Below, in pieces: positions 26,068 through 34,050 of a DNA stretch of 34,050 nucleotides. Each line of letters opens with the position of its first letter. Positions within the stretch are counted from its first letter, which is position 1. The stretch comes from Burkholderiaceae bacterium (GTDB lineage Bacteria > Pseudomonadota > Gammaproteobacteria > Burkholderiales > Burkholderiaceae_E). Made by a program: the position numbers and the translations under genes. The DNA lies in NCBI GenBank assembly GCA_024711155.1, contig JANJTK010000183.1, forward strand, positions 1 through 34,050. Direction: 5' to 3'. Under the pieces are notes generated by a model. That model was not told the origin of the DNA. It searched no databases and saw only the letters and a list, made by a program, of their open reading frames with translations.

Positions 26068-26844
26068 GTGAACGGCGAAGCGCTCCTGTCCGCCAGGAAC
26101 ATCGAGGCGTCCTATGGCCCGGTGCTGGCGCTGCGCGGCGTGACGGTGGAGCTCCGTGCCGGGGAGGTGGTCGCGGTATTGGGTGCCAACGGCGCGGGCA
26201 AGAGCACCCTGCTCAGGGTGATCTCCGGGACGATCGCGCCGACCCGTGGCGAGGTGCGCCTCGACGGCGAGCCGACCGGGGCCGCAGCCCCGGACGCGCT
26301 TGCGCGCCGGGGCATCGTCCACGTGCCCGAGGGCCGGGAGGTGTTTCCGCTGCTGTCGGTGCGGGACAACCTCGTCGCCGGCGCCTACCTGTGGAACAAC
26401 GACCGGCGGGTCGCCGCGGATTTCGAGCGCATGTTCGAGTACTTCCCGAGGCTGCGCGAGCGTCAGTCTCAGCAGGCGGGTCTGCTGTCGGGCGGAGAGC
26501 AGCAGATGCTCGCGATTGCGCGGGCGCTGATGGCGCGCCCGCGGGTCCTGCTGCTCGACGAGCCCTCGCTGGGCCTGTCGCCGGCGCTCGTGAAGGAGAT
26601 CTTCGCGATCGTCTCCAGGATCAACCGCGAGTCGGGCGTCAGCGTCCTGCTGGTCGAGCAGAACGCCGCGCAGGCGCTTGCGCTGTCGTCCCGCGGGTAC
26701 GTGCTCGAACTCGGCCGGATCGTCATGGAGGATTCGAGCGCGCGTCTGCTCTCCAACGAGGACATCCGCGAGTTCTACCTCGGGATCAAGGACCGCGGGC
26801 TGCGCGGTGAGCGGCGATGGAAGCGCAGGAAGCAGTGGCGCTAG
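26068..26844 (+). CDS. livF: ABC transporter ATP-binding protein LivF
   Basis: VLGANGAGKSTLLRVISG, VPEGREVFPLLSVRDNLVAGAY, LSGGEQQMLAIARALMARPRVLLLDEPSLGLSP. Confidence 0.95.
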   Translation: MNGEALLSARNIEASYGPVLALRGVTVELRAGEVVAVLGANGAGKSTLLRVISGTIAPTRGEVRLDGEPTGAAAPDALARRGIVHVPEGREVFPLLSVRDNLVAGAYLWNNDRRVAADFERMFEYFPRLRERQSQQAGLLSGGEQQMLAIARALMARPRVLLLDEPSLGLSPALVKEIFAIVSRINRESGVSVLLVEQNAAQALALSSRGYVLELGRIVMEDSSARLLSNEDIREFYLGIKDRGLRGERRWKRRKQWR

Positions 26845-28739
26845 CCGGCGCCGGTGCCGTTTCGCGCGGCGTGCCGCAGCGTGCCGGGCGCGCGGCCGCC
26901 GAGGCGGCGCTCGTCGTCGAACCGACGCCGGGGGCGACGCTTGCGCGCGCGTTCGCGCTGGCGGTGGCCAGGCGCGGCGAGCGGATCGCGTACCGGGAGA
27001 AGAAGCGCGGCCTGTGGCGTGCGACCAGCTGGGCGCAGTACGGCGAGCGCGTGCGGGACACAGCGCTCGGCCTGCGCGCGCTCGGATTCGGGCGCGGCGA
27101 ACGCGCGTGCATCATCGGAACCAACCGCCCCGAGTGGATGATCGCGGACCTGGCGATCCTGACCCTCGGTGGCGTGTCGGTCGGCGTCTACCCCACCGAT
27201 TCGCCGCGTCAACTGCGTCACGTCGTCTGCGACTGCGACGCGCGCTGGCTGTTCGTCGAGGACGAGGAACAGCTCGACAAGGCGCTGGAGGTCAGAGACG
27301 GCATGGCGGGCCTGGCCCGGATCGTGGTGTTCGACCTGGAGGGCCTGCGCAACTTCCGCGATCCCCAGGTCACGAGCCTCGACGCCCTGATGGAGACGGG
27401 ACGATCGCGCGCGGCGGCGAATGCAGGAGAGTGGCAGTCTGCGCTCGAAGCGGTCGAGCCCGCGGACCTCGCGGTGCTGATCTACACCTCGGGTACGACC
27501 GGTCCGCCGAAGGGCGCGATGCTGACGCACGGCAGCCTGGTCTTCCAGGCGCGCTGTCTCGCCGCCGTCCTGCCGGCGGGCCCGGAGGACGAGCAGTTGT
27601 CGTTCCTGCCGCTATGTCACATCGCGGAGCGACTGCTGACGACTTTCCGGCCGATCTTCCACGGCGCAACGGTCAACTTCGTCGAGAGCGCCGACACCAT
27701 GCCGCAGAACGTGCGCGAGGTGTCGCCGACGGTGTTCTTCGGCGTGCCACGCATCTGGGAGAAGTTCTACTCGGCGATCCGAATGGCGGCGGACGACGCC
27801 ACTGCGTTCGAGCGGCGCGTGTTCGACTGGGCGATCGGTATCGGCGCGGCCGTCGCGGAGCATCGCCTGCAGGATCGGCCGGTGCCGCGGATGCTCGGAC
27901 TCGCGCACCGGGCGGCGGAGGTGCTGGCGCTACGCCGCGCGCGCAAGCTGATCGGCATGGACCGTGCGCGCTACGTCGTCACAGGGGCCGCGCCGATCTC
28001 GCCGGACCTGATCCGCTGGTACTTCGCGCTCGGACTCGACATGCGCGAGGCCTACGGCATGACCGAAACCACCGGTGTGGCGACGCTTCCGCCGCCGGGG
28101 CGGCGCCGGATCGGCAGCGTCGGCGTCGCTTTGCCTGGCACCGAGGTGCGGATCGGGGACGAAGGCGAGATCCTCGTGCGGGGCGAGCACGTGTTCGCCG
28201 GATACGTGGGGCTCCCCGACAGGACGCGCGAGGCGATCGACGACGAGGGCTGGCTGCACACCGGGGACGTCGGATCGATCGACGCGGACGGCTACCTGCG
28301 CGTCACGGATCGGCTCAAGGACATCTTCATCACCGCGGGCGGCAAGAACGTGACGCCGTCGGAGATCGAGAACCAGTTGAAGTTCAGCCCGTACGTCTCG
28401 GACGCGATCGTGATCGGCGACCGGCGCAGGTATCTCACCGCGCTCGTGATGATCGACCACGAGAACGTCGCGAAGTTCGCGCAGGACGCGCGGGTGCCGT
28501 TCACCAACTACGCGAGCCTGTGCCGGGCTCCCGAGGTGACCGCCCTGGTCCAGGGCGAGATCGACCGGGTCAATGCGCGTTTCGCGCGGGTGGAGGCGAT
28601 CAAGCGCTTTCGCCTGATCGAAGTGCAGCTCACCGCGGAGGACGAGGAGCTGACTCCGACGATGAAGCTCAAGCGCAAGCTGGTCAACGAGAAGTACCGT
28701 GACCTCATCGAATCGATGTACCAGGAGAGCGAAGGGTGA
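26817..28739 (+). CDS. AMP-binding long-chain-type acyl-CoA synthetase/ligase
   Basis: YTSGTTGPPKGAMLTH P-loop, YGMTETTGVATLPPPGRRRIGSVG, DEGWLHTGDVGSIDADGYLRVTDRLKDIFITAGGKNVTPSEIEN; 28-bp overlap with LivF. Confidence 0.94.
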   Translation: MEAQEAVALAGAGAVSRGVPQRAGRAAAEAALVVEPTPGATLARAFALAVARRGERIAYREKKRGLWRATSWAQYGERVRDTALGLRALGFGRGERACIIGTNRPEWMIADLAILTLGGVSVGVYPTDSPRQLRHVVCDCDARWLFVEDEEQLDKALEVRDGMAGLARIVVFDLEGLRNFRDPQVTSLDALMETGRSRAAANAGEWQSALEAVEPADLAVLIYTSGTTGPPKGAMLTHGSLVFQARCLAAVLPAGPEDEQLSFLPLCHIAERLLTTFRPIFHGATVNFVESADTMPQNVREVSPTVFFGVPRIWEKFYSAIRMAADDATAFERRVFDWAIGIGAAVAEHRLQDRPVPRMLGLAHRAAEVLALRRARKLIGMDRARYVVTGAAPISPDLIRWYFALGLDMREAYGMTETTGVATLPPPGRRRIGSVGVALPGTEVRIGDEGEILVRGEHVFAGYVGLPDRTREAIDDEGWLHTGDVGSIDADGYLRVTDRLKDIFITAGGKNVTPSEIENQLKFSPYVSDAIVIGDRRRYLTALVMIDHENVAKFAQDARVPFTNYASLCRAPEVTALVQGEIDRVNARFARVEAIKRFRLIEVQLTAEDEELTPTMKLKRKLVNEKYRDLIESMYQESEG

Positions 28740-28789
28740 CCGCCCCCCTACCGCGGGCGGATTCTCAATCGGGCGAAGGAGGGACGATC

Positions 28790-29965
28790 ATGAGACGAAC
28801 GGGTCGGATACTGGCCGCGATCGCGGCGACGGCAGCGCTCTGTGCGCCGGGGCCTGCGGCTTCGCAGATCCAGGGCGTGACGGACACCGGGATCGTGCTG
28901 GGGACGCTGCTCGACCTGAGCGGGCCCATCAACTTCTGGGGGCTGCCGATCAAGAACGGCATGGAGATGGCTGTCGACGAGATCAACGCCGAAGGCGGCA
29001 TTCATGGAAGGCGCCTCGGATTGATCGTCGAGGACATGGCCTACGATCCCAAGAAGGCCGTGCTCGCCGCGCAAAAGCTCCTGAACCAGGACCGGATCTT
29101 CGCGATGGTCGGGCAGATGGGAACCGTGACCGCCGCGGCGACGATGCCGCTGGTCCTGAAGGCCGGCGTCCCGCACGTGTTTCCGGTCACGCCGGCCGAG
29201 ATGTTCTTTGATCCGTATCACAAGCTGAAGTTCGCGTTCTTCACCCCCTACTACGACGACATCCGGACCGGCGTGAAGTACATGGTCGAGACGCACGGCA
29301 AGCGGCGCGTCGGCATCCTTTACCAGGACGACGAGTTCGGCGCCAACCTCCTGAAGGGCGTCAGGGACCAGCTCGACGCGATGAAGCTCTCGCTCGTGTC
29401 CCAGACGAGCTACAAGCGCGGCGCCACCGACTTCTCGAGCCAGATCGCGAAGCTCAGGAGTGACGGCGTGGACCTGGTTGTGCTCGGCACGATCGTTCGA
29501 GAGACGATCGGTGCGATGGCAGCGGCACGGCAGCTCAGCTGGAACGTGGACTTCCTGACTTCGCAGGCGGCTTATGCGCCCGAGGTCCCGATGCTCGGCA
29601 AGGCGGCGGTCGAGGGGCTGTTCGGCGCGGGCCAGACGCCGATCCCCGACCCCGAGACCGCCGGCCCGGAGGCGCTGGCGTGGATGAAGCGCTACGAGCA
29701 GCGCTTCGGCAAGCCCGCCAACGTCCAGGCGGTGGTCGGCTACATCGTCATGCAGACGGCCGCGATGGGGCTGAAGAACGCCGGCCGCAGCCTGACCCCC
29801 GAGACCTTCGCTGCGGGAATCGAGCAGATCCGCGATTACCGCAACGCCTTCGGGAGCGCGCCGATGTCGTTCTCCGCCGACAATCACCTCGCGGCACGGC
29901 AGGTGTTCATGGCCCGCGTCCAGAACGGCAAGTGGGTGCGGTTGACCGATTTCGTGAGGTACTGA
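28790..29965 (+). CDS. ABC transporter substrate-binding protein (LivJ/LivK-like, Peripla_BP_6)
   Basis: GGAGGG ribosome binding site before ATG 28790 (the longer ORF starts at 28736); signal peptide MRRTGRILAAIAATAALCAPGPAASQ; TDTGIVLGTLLDLSGPINFWGLPIKNGMEMAVDEINAEGGIHGRRLGLIVEDMAYDPKKAV. Confidence 0.93.
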   Translation: MRRTGRILAAIAATAALCAPGPAASQIQGVTDTGIVLGTLLDLSGPINFWGLPIKNGMEMAVDEINAEGGIHGRRLGLIVEDMAYDPKKAVLAAQKLLNQDRIFAMVGQMGTVTAAATMPLVLKAGVPHVFPVTPAEMFFDPYHKLKFAFFTPYYDDIRTGVKYMVETHGKRRVGILYQDDEFGANLLKGVRDQLDAMKLSLVSQTSYKRGATDFSSQIAKLRSDGVDLVVLGTIVRETIGAMAAARQLSWNVDFLTSQAAYAPEVPMLGKAAVEGLFGAGQTPIPDPETAGPEALAWMKRYEQRFGKPANVQAVVGYIVMQTAAMGLKNAGRSLTPETFAAGIEQIRDYRNAFGSAPMSFSADNHLAARQVFMARVQNGKWVRLTDFVRY

Positions 29966-30038
29966 GGAAGCAGCGCGGCGGGTCGCGGGGCGCTGCCGCC
30001 GCGATCCGGCGCGAGGGCGCCGGGCGCACAATGCGTCC

Positions 30039-31346
30039 ATGAAGACGATCCGACTGCATCCCGGCCGCGAGCGTTCGCTGCTGCGCCGCCATCCCTGGGT
30101 GTTCGACTCCGCCGTCGCGAAGGGCGGCGGCGACAGCGGCGAGACCGTGCGCATCGAGTCGCACGAAGGCAAGTTTCTCGCGTGGGCCGCGTTCAGTCCG
30201 CAGTCGCGGATTCGCGCGCGCGCGTGGAGCTTCGACGAGGCGCAGCGCATCGACGCAGCGTTCCTGGCGGCCGCGCTCGCGCGCGCGATCGCTGCGCGGC
30301 GCCGCTTCGACGTGCGCAGCGACGCCGTGCGCCTGGTGCACGGTGAGTCGGACGGACTGCCGGGTCTGGTCGTCGACTGCTACGGCGACACGCTGGTCGC
30401 GCAGTTCGGCAGCGCCGGCGCCGAGCGCTGGAAGGGCGTCGTCGCCGATGCGCTGCTGAGCGCGACCGGCCTCGCGCGCCTCTACGAGCGCTCGGACGCC
30501 GGCGCGCGCGCGCTCGAAGGCCTGCCCGCCGTCACCGGCTGGTTGCGCGGCGGCGCAGCGGCGGGCGCCGCGGCAGGCGGGGAGGCCTGCGGGAACGACA
30601 GTGGGGAGGCCTGCGGGAATGCCGACGGGGAGGCGCCGCCGCCGGCGCTGGAGATCGTCGAGCACGACTGGCGCTTCACCGTCGACATCGCCACCGGCCA
30701 CAAGACCGGTTTCTACCTCGACCAGCGCGACAACCGCAAGCGCTTCGCCGACTGCGTGCAGCGACTGCGACTGCGCCGGGTGCTGAACTGCTTCTGCTAC
30801 ACCGGCGGCTTCACGGTGGCGGCGCTCGCCGGGATGCGCGCGGCCGACGTCGACGACGGCGAGGTCGTGTCGATAGATTCGTCGGCGCCCGCACTCGATC
30901 GCGCCCGCGCACACGTCGCGCTCAACGGCTTCGACCCTGCGCGCACGCGCTTCGTCGACGCCGACGTCAACGCGTCGCTGCGCCGGTTCCTGGAAGACGG
31001 CGCGCGCTTCGACGCGATCGTCCTCGACCCGCCGAAGTTCGCGCCGACGGCAGCGCACGCCGAGCGCGCCGCGCGCGCGTACAAGGACATCAACCGGCTC
31101 GCGCTGCAACTGCTCGAGCCGGGCGGCGTGCTCTTCACCTTCTCGTGTTCGGGCGGCGTCAGCGCGGATCTGTTCCACAAGATCGTCGCCTCGGCGGGCG
31201 CCGATGCGGGTGTCGACGGCTACATCGTCGAGACGCTGGAGGCGGCGCCCGATCATCCGGTGACGCTGGAGTTTCCGGAAGGGGCGTACCTGAAGGGGCT
31301 GGTGGTGATGCGCAAGGGGGACATCGATGCGAGGCACGGTCGATGA
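30039..31346 (+). CDS. rlmI: Class I SAM-dependent rRNA methyltransferase, RlmI family (23S rRNA m5C1962-type)
   Basis: PUA-like N-terminus (RLHPGRERSLLRRHPWVFDSAV), TGHKTGFYLDQRDNR, VLNCFCYTGGFTVAAL, FDAIVLDPPKFAP, LFTFSCSGGV. Confidence 0.9.
   Translation: MKTIRLHPGRERSLLRRHPWVFDSAVAKGGGDSGETVRIESHEGKFLAWAAFSPQSRIRARAWSFDEAQRIDAAFLAAALARAIAARRRFDVRSDAVRLVHGESDGLPGLVVDCYGDTLVAQFGSAGAERWKGVVADALLSATGLARLYERSDAGARALEGLPAVTGWLRGGAAAGAAAGGEACGNDSGEACGNADGEAPPPALEIVEHDWRFTVDIATGHKTGFYLDQRDNRKRFADCVQRLRLRRVLNCFCYTGGFTVAALAGMRAADVDDGEVVSIDSSAPALDRARAHVALNGFDPARTRFVDADVNASLRRFLEDGARFDAIVLDPPKFAPTAAHAERAARAYKDINRLALQLLEPGGVLFTFSCSGGVSADLFHKIVASAGADAGVDGYIVETLEAAPDHPVTLEFPEGAYLKGLVVMRKGDIDARHGR
30579..30634 (+). 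repeat. 24-bp in-frame tandem repeat (about 2.3 copies) inside the RlmI-like gene
   Basis: GGGGAGGCCTGCGGGAAC at 30579, GGGGAGGCCTGCGGGAAT at 30603, GGGGAGGC at 30627; encodes GGEACGND/SGEACGNA/DGEAPPP. Confidence 0.85.
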
Positions 31347-32617
31347 AGCGCTTGTCCGACCCTGCGGCGTTCTTTGCCGGGCTCGCACCGGCGGCGACCG
31401 TGGTGCTGCACTCCGGCTTCGCCGAGCCGCCGCTGCTGGCGCACCACCTGGCGGCGCAGGCCGCCGAGCTCAATGGCGTGCGGGTCCTGACGCTGATGCC
31501 GATGGGCGAACCCGAGTACGCCACCGCAGCGGCGACGGCTCACCTCGACGTGGCGACCTTCCTGCCCGGCCGCGGCCTGCGCGCGGCGGTCGACGAGGGG
31601 CGCGCGCGCGCTCTGCGTCAGCCGCTGTCGCGGATTCCGGGGCTGTTCGAGCGCGGCGAGCTGAGGGCCGACGCGATCCTGCTGCAGGTGGCGCCGCCCG
31701 ATGCGCAGGGCCTGGTTTCACTTGGGATCTCAGTCGACTACCTGCGCGCGGTGCTGGCACAATCGCCGGTCGTCGTGGCCGAGATCAACCCGCAGATGCC
31801 GCGCACCCTCGGCGACGCCGCGCTGCCGGTCGACCGGATCGACTTCTTCGTCGACGCGAACGGACCTCTGCTCGAGGCGGCGCCCGTGCAAGCCGACGAT
31901 GTCGATCGCCGAATCGCGCAGCACGTCGCCGCGCTGATCGAGGACGGCGCGGTGCTGCAGGTCGGCATCGGTTCCTTGCCCGACCAGGTGCTGGCGCAAC
32001 TCGGGCACCTGAAGCATCTCGGACTGCACAGCGGCATCGTCAGCGACGGTATCCGGCCGCTGATCGAAGCCGGCGTCATCGACAACAGCACGAAGAGGCG
32101 CTTCGAAGGCGTCTCGGTGACGGCGATGGCGGGCGGAACGCGCGACTTCTACGACTTCGTTCACCAGAATCCGGCCATCGAGTTTCATCCGTGCTCGGTG
32201 ACGCATGACCCCGGCGTCCTGCGGGCGATCGACTGCCTGTGCGCGATCAACAGCGCGCTGCAGGTCGATCTCGGCGGGAACGCCAACGCCGAACAAGCCA
32301 ACGGTCGCCTGATCTCGTTGCCGGGCGGCCTGCCGGACTTCGCCGCGGCCGCGACGAAGTCGCGCGGCGGCAAGAGCATCATCGCGCTGCGATCGTCGTT
32401 CGCCCGCGGCGCGCACAGCAACGTCGTCGCGCGCCTGGGGGAGGGTGCGCCGGTCACCGTGGTCGCCGACGACATCGATTTCGTCGTGACCGAATACGGG
32501 GTGGCGTCGATCCGGTGTCTCGCACCGGCGCAGCGCGCGGCCGCGCTGGTGGCAATCGCGCATCCCGCTCATCGCGAGCGGCTGCAGCGCGAGTTCGCGC
32601 TGCTGGCGAATTCCTGA
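31343..32617 (+). CDS. Acetyl-CoA hydrolase/transferase family protein (4-hydroxybutyrate CoA-transferase-like)
   Basis: ATGA overlap; VEIN-like AEINPQMPRTLG, VLQVGIGSLPDQVLAQLGHLKHLGLHSGIVSDGIRPLIEAGVIDNSTKR, TEYGVASIRCLAPAQRAAALVAIAHPAHRERL. Confidence 0.9.
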   Translation: MKRLSDPAAFFAGLAPAATVVLHSGFAEPPLLAHHLAAQAAELNGVRVLTLMPMGEPEYATAAATAHLDVATFLPGRGLRAAVDEGRARALRQPLSRIPGLFERGELRADAILLQVAPPDAQGLVSLGISVDYLRAVLAQSPVVVAEINPQMPRTLGDAALPVDRIDFFVDANGPLLEAAPVQADDVDRRIAQHVAALIEDGAVLQVGIGSLPDQVLAQLGHLKHLGLHSGIVSDGIRPLIEAGVIDNSTKRRFEGVSVTAMAGGTRDFYDFVHQNPAIEFHPCSVTHDPGVLRAIDCLCAINSALQVDLGGNANAEQANGRLISLPGGLPDFAAAATKSRGGKSIIALRSSFARGAHSNVVARLGEGAPVTVVADDIDFVVTEYGVASIRCLAPAQRAAALVAIAHPAHRERLQREFALLANS

Positions 32618-32667
32618 GGCCCCTCCGCGCGCACCAGCCTGCACGGAGTCGCGTCGCAGATCGATCA

Positions 32668-32700
32668 TTGCAATTATGGAGCGTTGCTCCATAATTGCAA
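32668..32700. repeat. Perfect inverted repeat, 15-bp arms with 3-nt spacer, at the DUF4143 ATPase start
   Basis: TTGCAATTATGGAGC-GTT-GCTCCATAATTGCAA; flanked by further GATCAT (32663-32668)/ATGATC (32703-32708) complementarity with a 2-nt bulge. Confidence 0.95.
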
Positions 32701-32702
32701 GC

Positions 32703-33869
32703 ATGATCCCCCGCAGGCTGCAGCTGGCTCTCTCGTCCGCCCTTGCCGAAGTCCCGGCCGTGGCGCTGCTCGGCCCGCGGCAGGTCGGGAAGACCACGCT
32801 GGCGCTCGAAGTGGCTGGAACACGACCGGCAATCTATCTCGACCTGGAGTCAGAGACCGACCGGGCGAAGCTCGCAGTGCCCGAGCTCTATCTCGAGCAG
32901 CACGCAGACAAGCTCGTGATTCTCGACGAGATCCAGCGCACACCGCAGCTCTTCCAGAGCCTGCGCGGGCTCATCGACTCCGGTCGGCGACGCGGGCAAC
33001 GCAAGGGGCGCTTTCTCGTGCTGGGCTCGGCGTCGATCGACCTGCTGAGGCAATCGAGCGAGTCGCTCGCCGGGCGCATCCGTTATCTGGAGCTCGCGCC
33101 GCTCGATGCTGCAGAAGTCGGTCGCGATCGTCTCGATGGGTTGTGGCTGCGCGGCGGATTCCCGGAGAGCCTGCTGGCCGAATCCGACGCGGCGAGCCTG
33201 CGCTGGCGGGTGGATTTCATCCGCACCTACCTCGAGCGAGACGTCCCCCAACTCGGGCCGCGCGTTCCGGCGGAGACCCTTCGCCGCCTCTGGACGATGC
33301 TCGCGCACCAGCAGGGCGGATTGCTCAACGCTGCGGCGCTTGCGCGCGCACTGGCGGTCGACGGCAAGACGGTCGCCGGCTACCTCGACCTGCTCGTGGA
33401 CCTGCTCCTCGTGCGCCGCCTGGCGCCGTGGCACGGCAACATTCGCAAGCGCCTGGTCAAGTCGCCCAAAGTCTATGTTCGAGACAGCGGACTGGTGCAC
33501 GCCCTCCTCGGTATCGGCGACCGCGAGGCGCTGCTGGCGCACCCCGTGGCCGGTTCAAGCTGGGAGGGGCTGGCGATCGAATCGCTGATCGGCGCTGCAC
33601 CGGGCGGTACGGGCGCGAATTTCTTCCGCACCTCGGCCGGCGCCGAGGCCGACCTGTTGCTCGCACTTCCCGGCCATCGCCAACCGTGGGCGATCGAGAT
33701 CAAGCGGGGGCTGGCGCCGAAGATCGAGAGAGGCTTTCACCATGCCTGCGAGTCCGTGCGGCCGGAGCGGCGCTTCGTCGTGTACGGCGGCGTCGAACGC
33801 TTCCCGCTCGCCGATGGAATCGAAGCGATCTCGCTCGGCGACCTGTGCAGCGAAGTCTCTGCCGCCTGA
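32703..33869 (+). CDS. AAA (AAA_14)/DUF4143 domain ATP-binding protein; start ATG 32703, or in-frame ATG 32676 inside the palindrome
   Basis: VALLGPRQVGKTTLALEVAG Walker A, LVILDEIQRTPQLFQSLRGLID, GRIRYLELAPL, DUF4143-type C-terminus with AEADLLLALPGHRQPWAIEIKRG (E/D..EIK nuclease-like motif). Confidence 0.92.
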   Translation: MIPRRLQLALSSALAEVPAVALLGPRQVGKTTLALEVAGTRPAIYLDLESETDRAKLAVPELYLEQHADKLVILDEIQRTPQLFQSLRGLIDSGRRRGQRKGRFLVLGSASIDLLRQSSESLAGRIRYLELAPLDAAEVGRDRLDGLWLRGGFPESLLAESDAASLRWRVDFIRTYLERDVPQLGPRVPAETLRRLWTMLAHQQGGLLNAAALARALAVDGKTVAGYLDLLVDLLLVRRLAPWHGNIRKRLVKSPKVYVRDSGLVHALLGIGDREALLAHPVAGSSWEGLAIESLIGAAPGGTGANFFRTSAGAEADLLLALPGHRQPWAIEIKRGLAPKIERGFHHACESVRPERRFVVYGGVERFPLADGIEAISLGDLCSEVSAA

Positions 33870-33911
33870 ACCGGTCGGTGTCAGCGGCTTGCCTTCTCGC
33901 GCCCGGGAGAA

Positions 33912-34050
33912 TCAGCGCCCGCGCAGGTCGAAGCGCGGAAGCCGCAGGCTGATCAGCACGCAGGCTGCCGCGATCACGGCACAGGCGAGAAACGCCGCGT
34001 GCGCGCCGTCGACCAGCCCGTTTCGGGCTGCGTCCAGCAGCGGCGCGGCA
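33912..34050 (-). CDS. MFS transporter C-terminal end (truncated by window edge)
   Basis: - strand frame AAPLLDAARNGLVDGAHAAFLACAVIAAACVLISLRLPRFDLRGR*, like the last TM helix of DHA2-type drug/H+ antiporters. Not in supplied ORF list. Confidence 0.6.
   Translation of the reverse strand, partial: AAPLLDAARNGLVDGAHAAFLACAVIAAACVLISLRLPRFDLRGR

Noticed and set aside
32668-32700. Palindrome as a rho-independent terminator of the CoA-transferase gene
   Set aside because: No T-tract follows the stem, and the repeat overlaps the start of the next gene rather than closely following the stop at 32617.
1-34050. CRISPR arrays, tRNA/rRNA genes, transposases or integrases
   Set aside because: No regularly spaced repeats, RNA gene signatures or mobile-element protein motifs were recognised by eye; a tRNAscan/Infernal/IS search would be needed to exclude them formally.

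Overview
GC-rich bacterial catabolic/transport region, probably proteobacterial (inference from codon usage and gene content). From left to right: (i) the 3' end of a LivF-type ABC ATPase; (ii) an IclR regulator (-) next to a TRAP transporter (DctP/DctQ/DctM, +), then a 51-aa truncated corrinoid-binding fragment coupled to a URO-D/MtaA-like methyltransferase; (iii) a second IclR regulator coupled to a phytoene-dehydrogenase-like FAD oxidoreductase (-); (iv) a SnoaL-like protein (+) convergent with an Fe-ADH/maleylacetate-reductase-like protein and a LigF-like GST (-); (v) an approximately 17.8-kb, tightly coupled + strand operon (about 12.1-30.0 kb) with 2 acyl-CoA dehydrogenases, 2 divergent thiolase-fold proteins, 2 DUF35 Zn-ribbon/OB proteins, 3 enoyl-CoA hydratase-family proteins, a BKACE (DUF849), an amidohydrolase lacking the HxH motif, a TetR regulator, a Zn-ADH, LivH/M/G/F, an acyl-CoA ligase and a periplasmic binding protein; (vi) an RlmI-like methyltransferase coupled to an acetyl-CoA hydrolase/CoA-transferase; (vii) an AAA/DUF4143 ATPase whose start region lies in a perfect 15-bp-arm palindrome; (viii) the 3' end of an MFS transporter (-). 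The main leads are a hand-found ~58-bp promoter/operator element duplicated in two divergent intergenic regions (about 9.0 and 11.9 kb), the thiolase-fold/DUF35 module that looks more like a retro-aldolase than a thiolase, the orphan corrinoid-domain fragment, and the DUF4143 start-site palindrome. No CRISPR array, tRNA, rRNA or transposase was recognised.
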